Part shown: positions 5,815-6,911 of the stretch, piece after piece
Position numbering within the stretch: the stretch's first letter is position 1
Layout of the letters: every line of letters begins with the position of its first letter
Source: Halobacteriovorax sp.
Lineage (GTDB): Bacteria; Bdellovibrionota; Bacteriovoracia; Bacteriovoracales; Bacteriovoracaceae
Direction: 5' to 3'
NCBI GenBank assembly: GCA_002686115.1
Contig: NZAF01000041.1
Span: 1-6,911 of the forward strand
Length of the DNA: 6,911 nucleotides
Made by a program: the position numbers and the translations under genes
Notes under the pieces: generated by a model
Databases searched by the model: none
The model's input: the letters and a program-made list of their open reading frames with translations, nothing else
What the model was told of the DNA's origin: nothing

Positions 5815-6911
5815 ATGGCCGTAACTGCGCTCAAGCAAACACATTCACCACAAAAAGTAGAAAGTTATAAGAACTTTAAGAAACTTAATGGTGATCATCC
5901 TTTAAAAAGTGCGTGTCCATCTTCGTATATACTTTATAAAACAAGAAAAAGACGAGGTGGAAAGATCAGGTTTTTTAATTTTGGTTTAGCTAAAGAGATG
6001 GGACTTATCTCATCTAAGCATCCAAATGAACTAACTTCAAAACTTAAAAAAGAAATTCATGATCAATTTTCATTTCTAATTATTAATGAATACGATTTAG
6101 AAAATGAAACGAAGTTTCCTAAGAAAGATTTGCGAGAAGGGGAGTATATGGCGACACGCTATCTCCAACTTCAACATCCAAACAAGCAAGGTCGAACATC
6201 TGGGGATGGGCGAAGTGTTTGGCTGGGGCAAATCAAGAATCGAGGAAAGATGTGGGACGTTTCAAGTGCGGGAATTGGCGCGACTTCTCTAAGTCCTGCT
6301 ACACATATTTATAATAAATATTTTGAATCCGGTGATCCCAGTATCTCATATGGTTGTGGATATGCTGAAATAGATGAGGGCTTTGAAACTTTATTCTTTA
6401 GTGAAGTTCTTCATAAGAACAAATACTCAACAGAGAGAATTTTAGCAATTATTGATTTTGGTAATGGCATAAGTATTAATGTTAGAGCCCATGAAAATTT
6501 AATACGCCCATCTCATATGTTTAATTGGTATAAGCAAAGAGATAAAGTAAACTTACGGGCCATCGTCGATTACTATATTGATTCTCAAAGGGTTAGAAAG
6601 AATTGGAAGGATATTCCAGAGGGACAAGAGAAATATCAATACTTCTTTGATAAGCAGTTAGATGTTTTTGCAAGGCTTTCTGCTGACTTTGAAGATGATT
6701 ATATATTTTGTTGGCTAGATTGGGATGGTGATAATATCTTAATGGATGGTGGAATAATTGATTATGGATCAATTAGACAGTTTGGACTTTTTCATCATGA
6801 ATACCGTTTTGATGATGTCTCCCAATATTCGACAAATATTAAAGAGCAAAAGCATAAGGCCAAAATGATTGTTCATACATTCTATGGAATTGTGTCTTTT
6901 TTGACGAAGAA
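5815..6911 (+). CDS. Divergent SelO/YdiU-family protein (partial, runs off the window)
   Basis: The frame is open from 5815 to the last base (365 codons plus two bases), so the C-terminus is missing. SelO proteins are protein-kinase-fold enzymes that transfer AMP from ATP to protein Ser, Thr or Tyr. Family landmarks occur in order: NFGLAKEMGL (55-64, as N..LA..LGL), SGDGRSVWLGQ (129-139), AGIGATSLS (152-160), GCGYA (180-184), SEVLH (196-200), two arginines seven apart (Arg224, Arg231), DGDN (304-307), IIDYG (314-318) and YRFDD (330-334). Compared from memory with E. coli and Pseudomonas SelO, the catalytic Asp306, Asn307, DYG Asp316 and both arginines are kept. The beta3 lysine is Ala152 and the alphaC glutamate is Thr192 (with Glu191 beside it). 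In-frame ATGs at 5743 and 5746 would add up to 24 residues, but no start has a Shine-Dalgarno sequence and the promoter position favours 5815. Family good; activity doubtful. Confidence 0.75.
   Translation, partial: MAVTALKQTHSPQKVESYKNFKKLNGDHPLKSACPSSYILYKTRKRRGGKIRFFNFGLAKEMGLISSKHPNELTSKLKKEIHDQFSFLIINEYDLENETKFPKKDLREGEYMATRYLQLQHPNKQGRTSGDGRSVWLGQIKNRGKMWDVSSAGIGATSLSPATHIYNKYFESGDPSISYGCGYAEIDEGFETLFFSEVLHKNKYSTERILAIIDFGNGISINVRAHENLIRPSHMFNWYKQRDKVNLRAIVDYYIDSQRVRKNWKDIPEGQEKYQYFFDKQLDVFARLSADFEDDYIFCWLDWDGDNILMDGGIIDYGSIRQFGLFHHEYRFDDVSQYSTNIKEQKHKAKMIVHTFYGIVSFLTK

Noticed and set aside
5811..5870. ATG at 5811 as the start of the last gene
   Set aside because: It is in a different phase from the SelO-like frame and reaches a stop after 19 codons.
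6104..6292. Plus-strand frame of 62 codons
   Set aside because: It lies wholly inside the long SelO-like frame in another phase, has no family-like motifs, and covers exactly the stretch coding for the conserved GDGR and AGIG loops.
1..6911. tRNA, rRNA, CRISPR arrays, insertion sequences or prophage genes
   Set aside because: I saw no cloverleaf, no regularly spaced repeats, no transposase or integrase motifs and no terminal inverted repeats.

Overview
The window is AT-rich Gram-negative bacterial DNA. It has short intergenic gaps, lipobox and Sec signal peptides, and a degenerate HD-GYP protein of the kind known from predatory Bdellovibrio. Together these suggest a low-GC member of the Bdellovibrionota, such as the Bacteriovorax/Halobacteriovorax group. 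That placement is inference from protein style and base composition; no rRNA or other phylogenetic marker is present.

Layout. (1) 18-1025, plus strand: a two-gene phosphorelay piece, an HPt protein followed six bases later by a receiver domain fused to a histidine-kinase dimerisation/phosphoacceptor (DHp) domain with no ATPase domain. The sensor kinase expected to feed it would lie left of the window. (2) 1028-4002, minus strand: a cluster read right to left, starting from a clear promoter at 4042-4070. It holds a degenerate HD-GYP protein, a small Cys-rich lipoprotein overlapping its 3' end, an L-2-hydroxyglutarate oxidase-like FAD enzyme, and (with its own possible promoter) a GNAT acetyltransferase. 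The GNAT gene meets the receiver gene tail to tail with only two bases between stops. (3) 4196-5461, plus strand: a two-gene unit encoding a DsbA-fold 2-hydroxychromene-2-carboxylate isomerase-like protein and an exported cyclophilin that starts at TTG. It ends at a 10-bp stem terminator (5472-5500). (4) 5501-5814: a gene-free but highly structured stretch. It has four copies of the hexamer TAAGTC in alternating orientation and two hairpins, the second followed by a U-rich run. (5) 5815 to the window edge: the 5' 365 codons of an incomplete gene for a divergent SelO/YdiU-family pseudokinase-fold protein, preceded by a near-consensus promoter placed so that transcription would begin at or next to the ATG.

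How the genes fit together: the left end is signal transduction (His-Asp phosphotransfer), and the HD-GYP gene may touch cyclic-di-GMP signalling. The isomerase and cyclophilin form a small operon, but the sequence does not show a shared function. The most notable items are the SelO-like protein, which keeps several catalytic residues but appears to lack the beta3 lysine and alphaC glutamate; the structured leader or small RNA region in front of it; and the receiver-DHp protein without a kinase ATPase domain.
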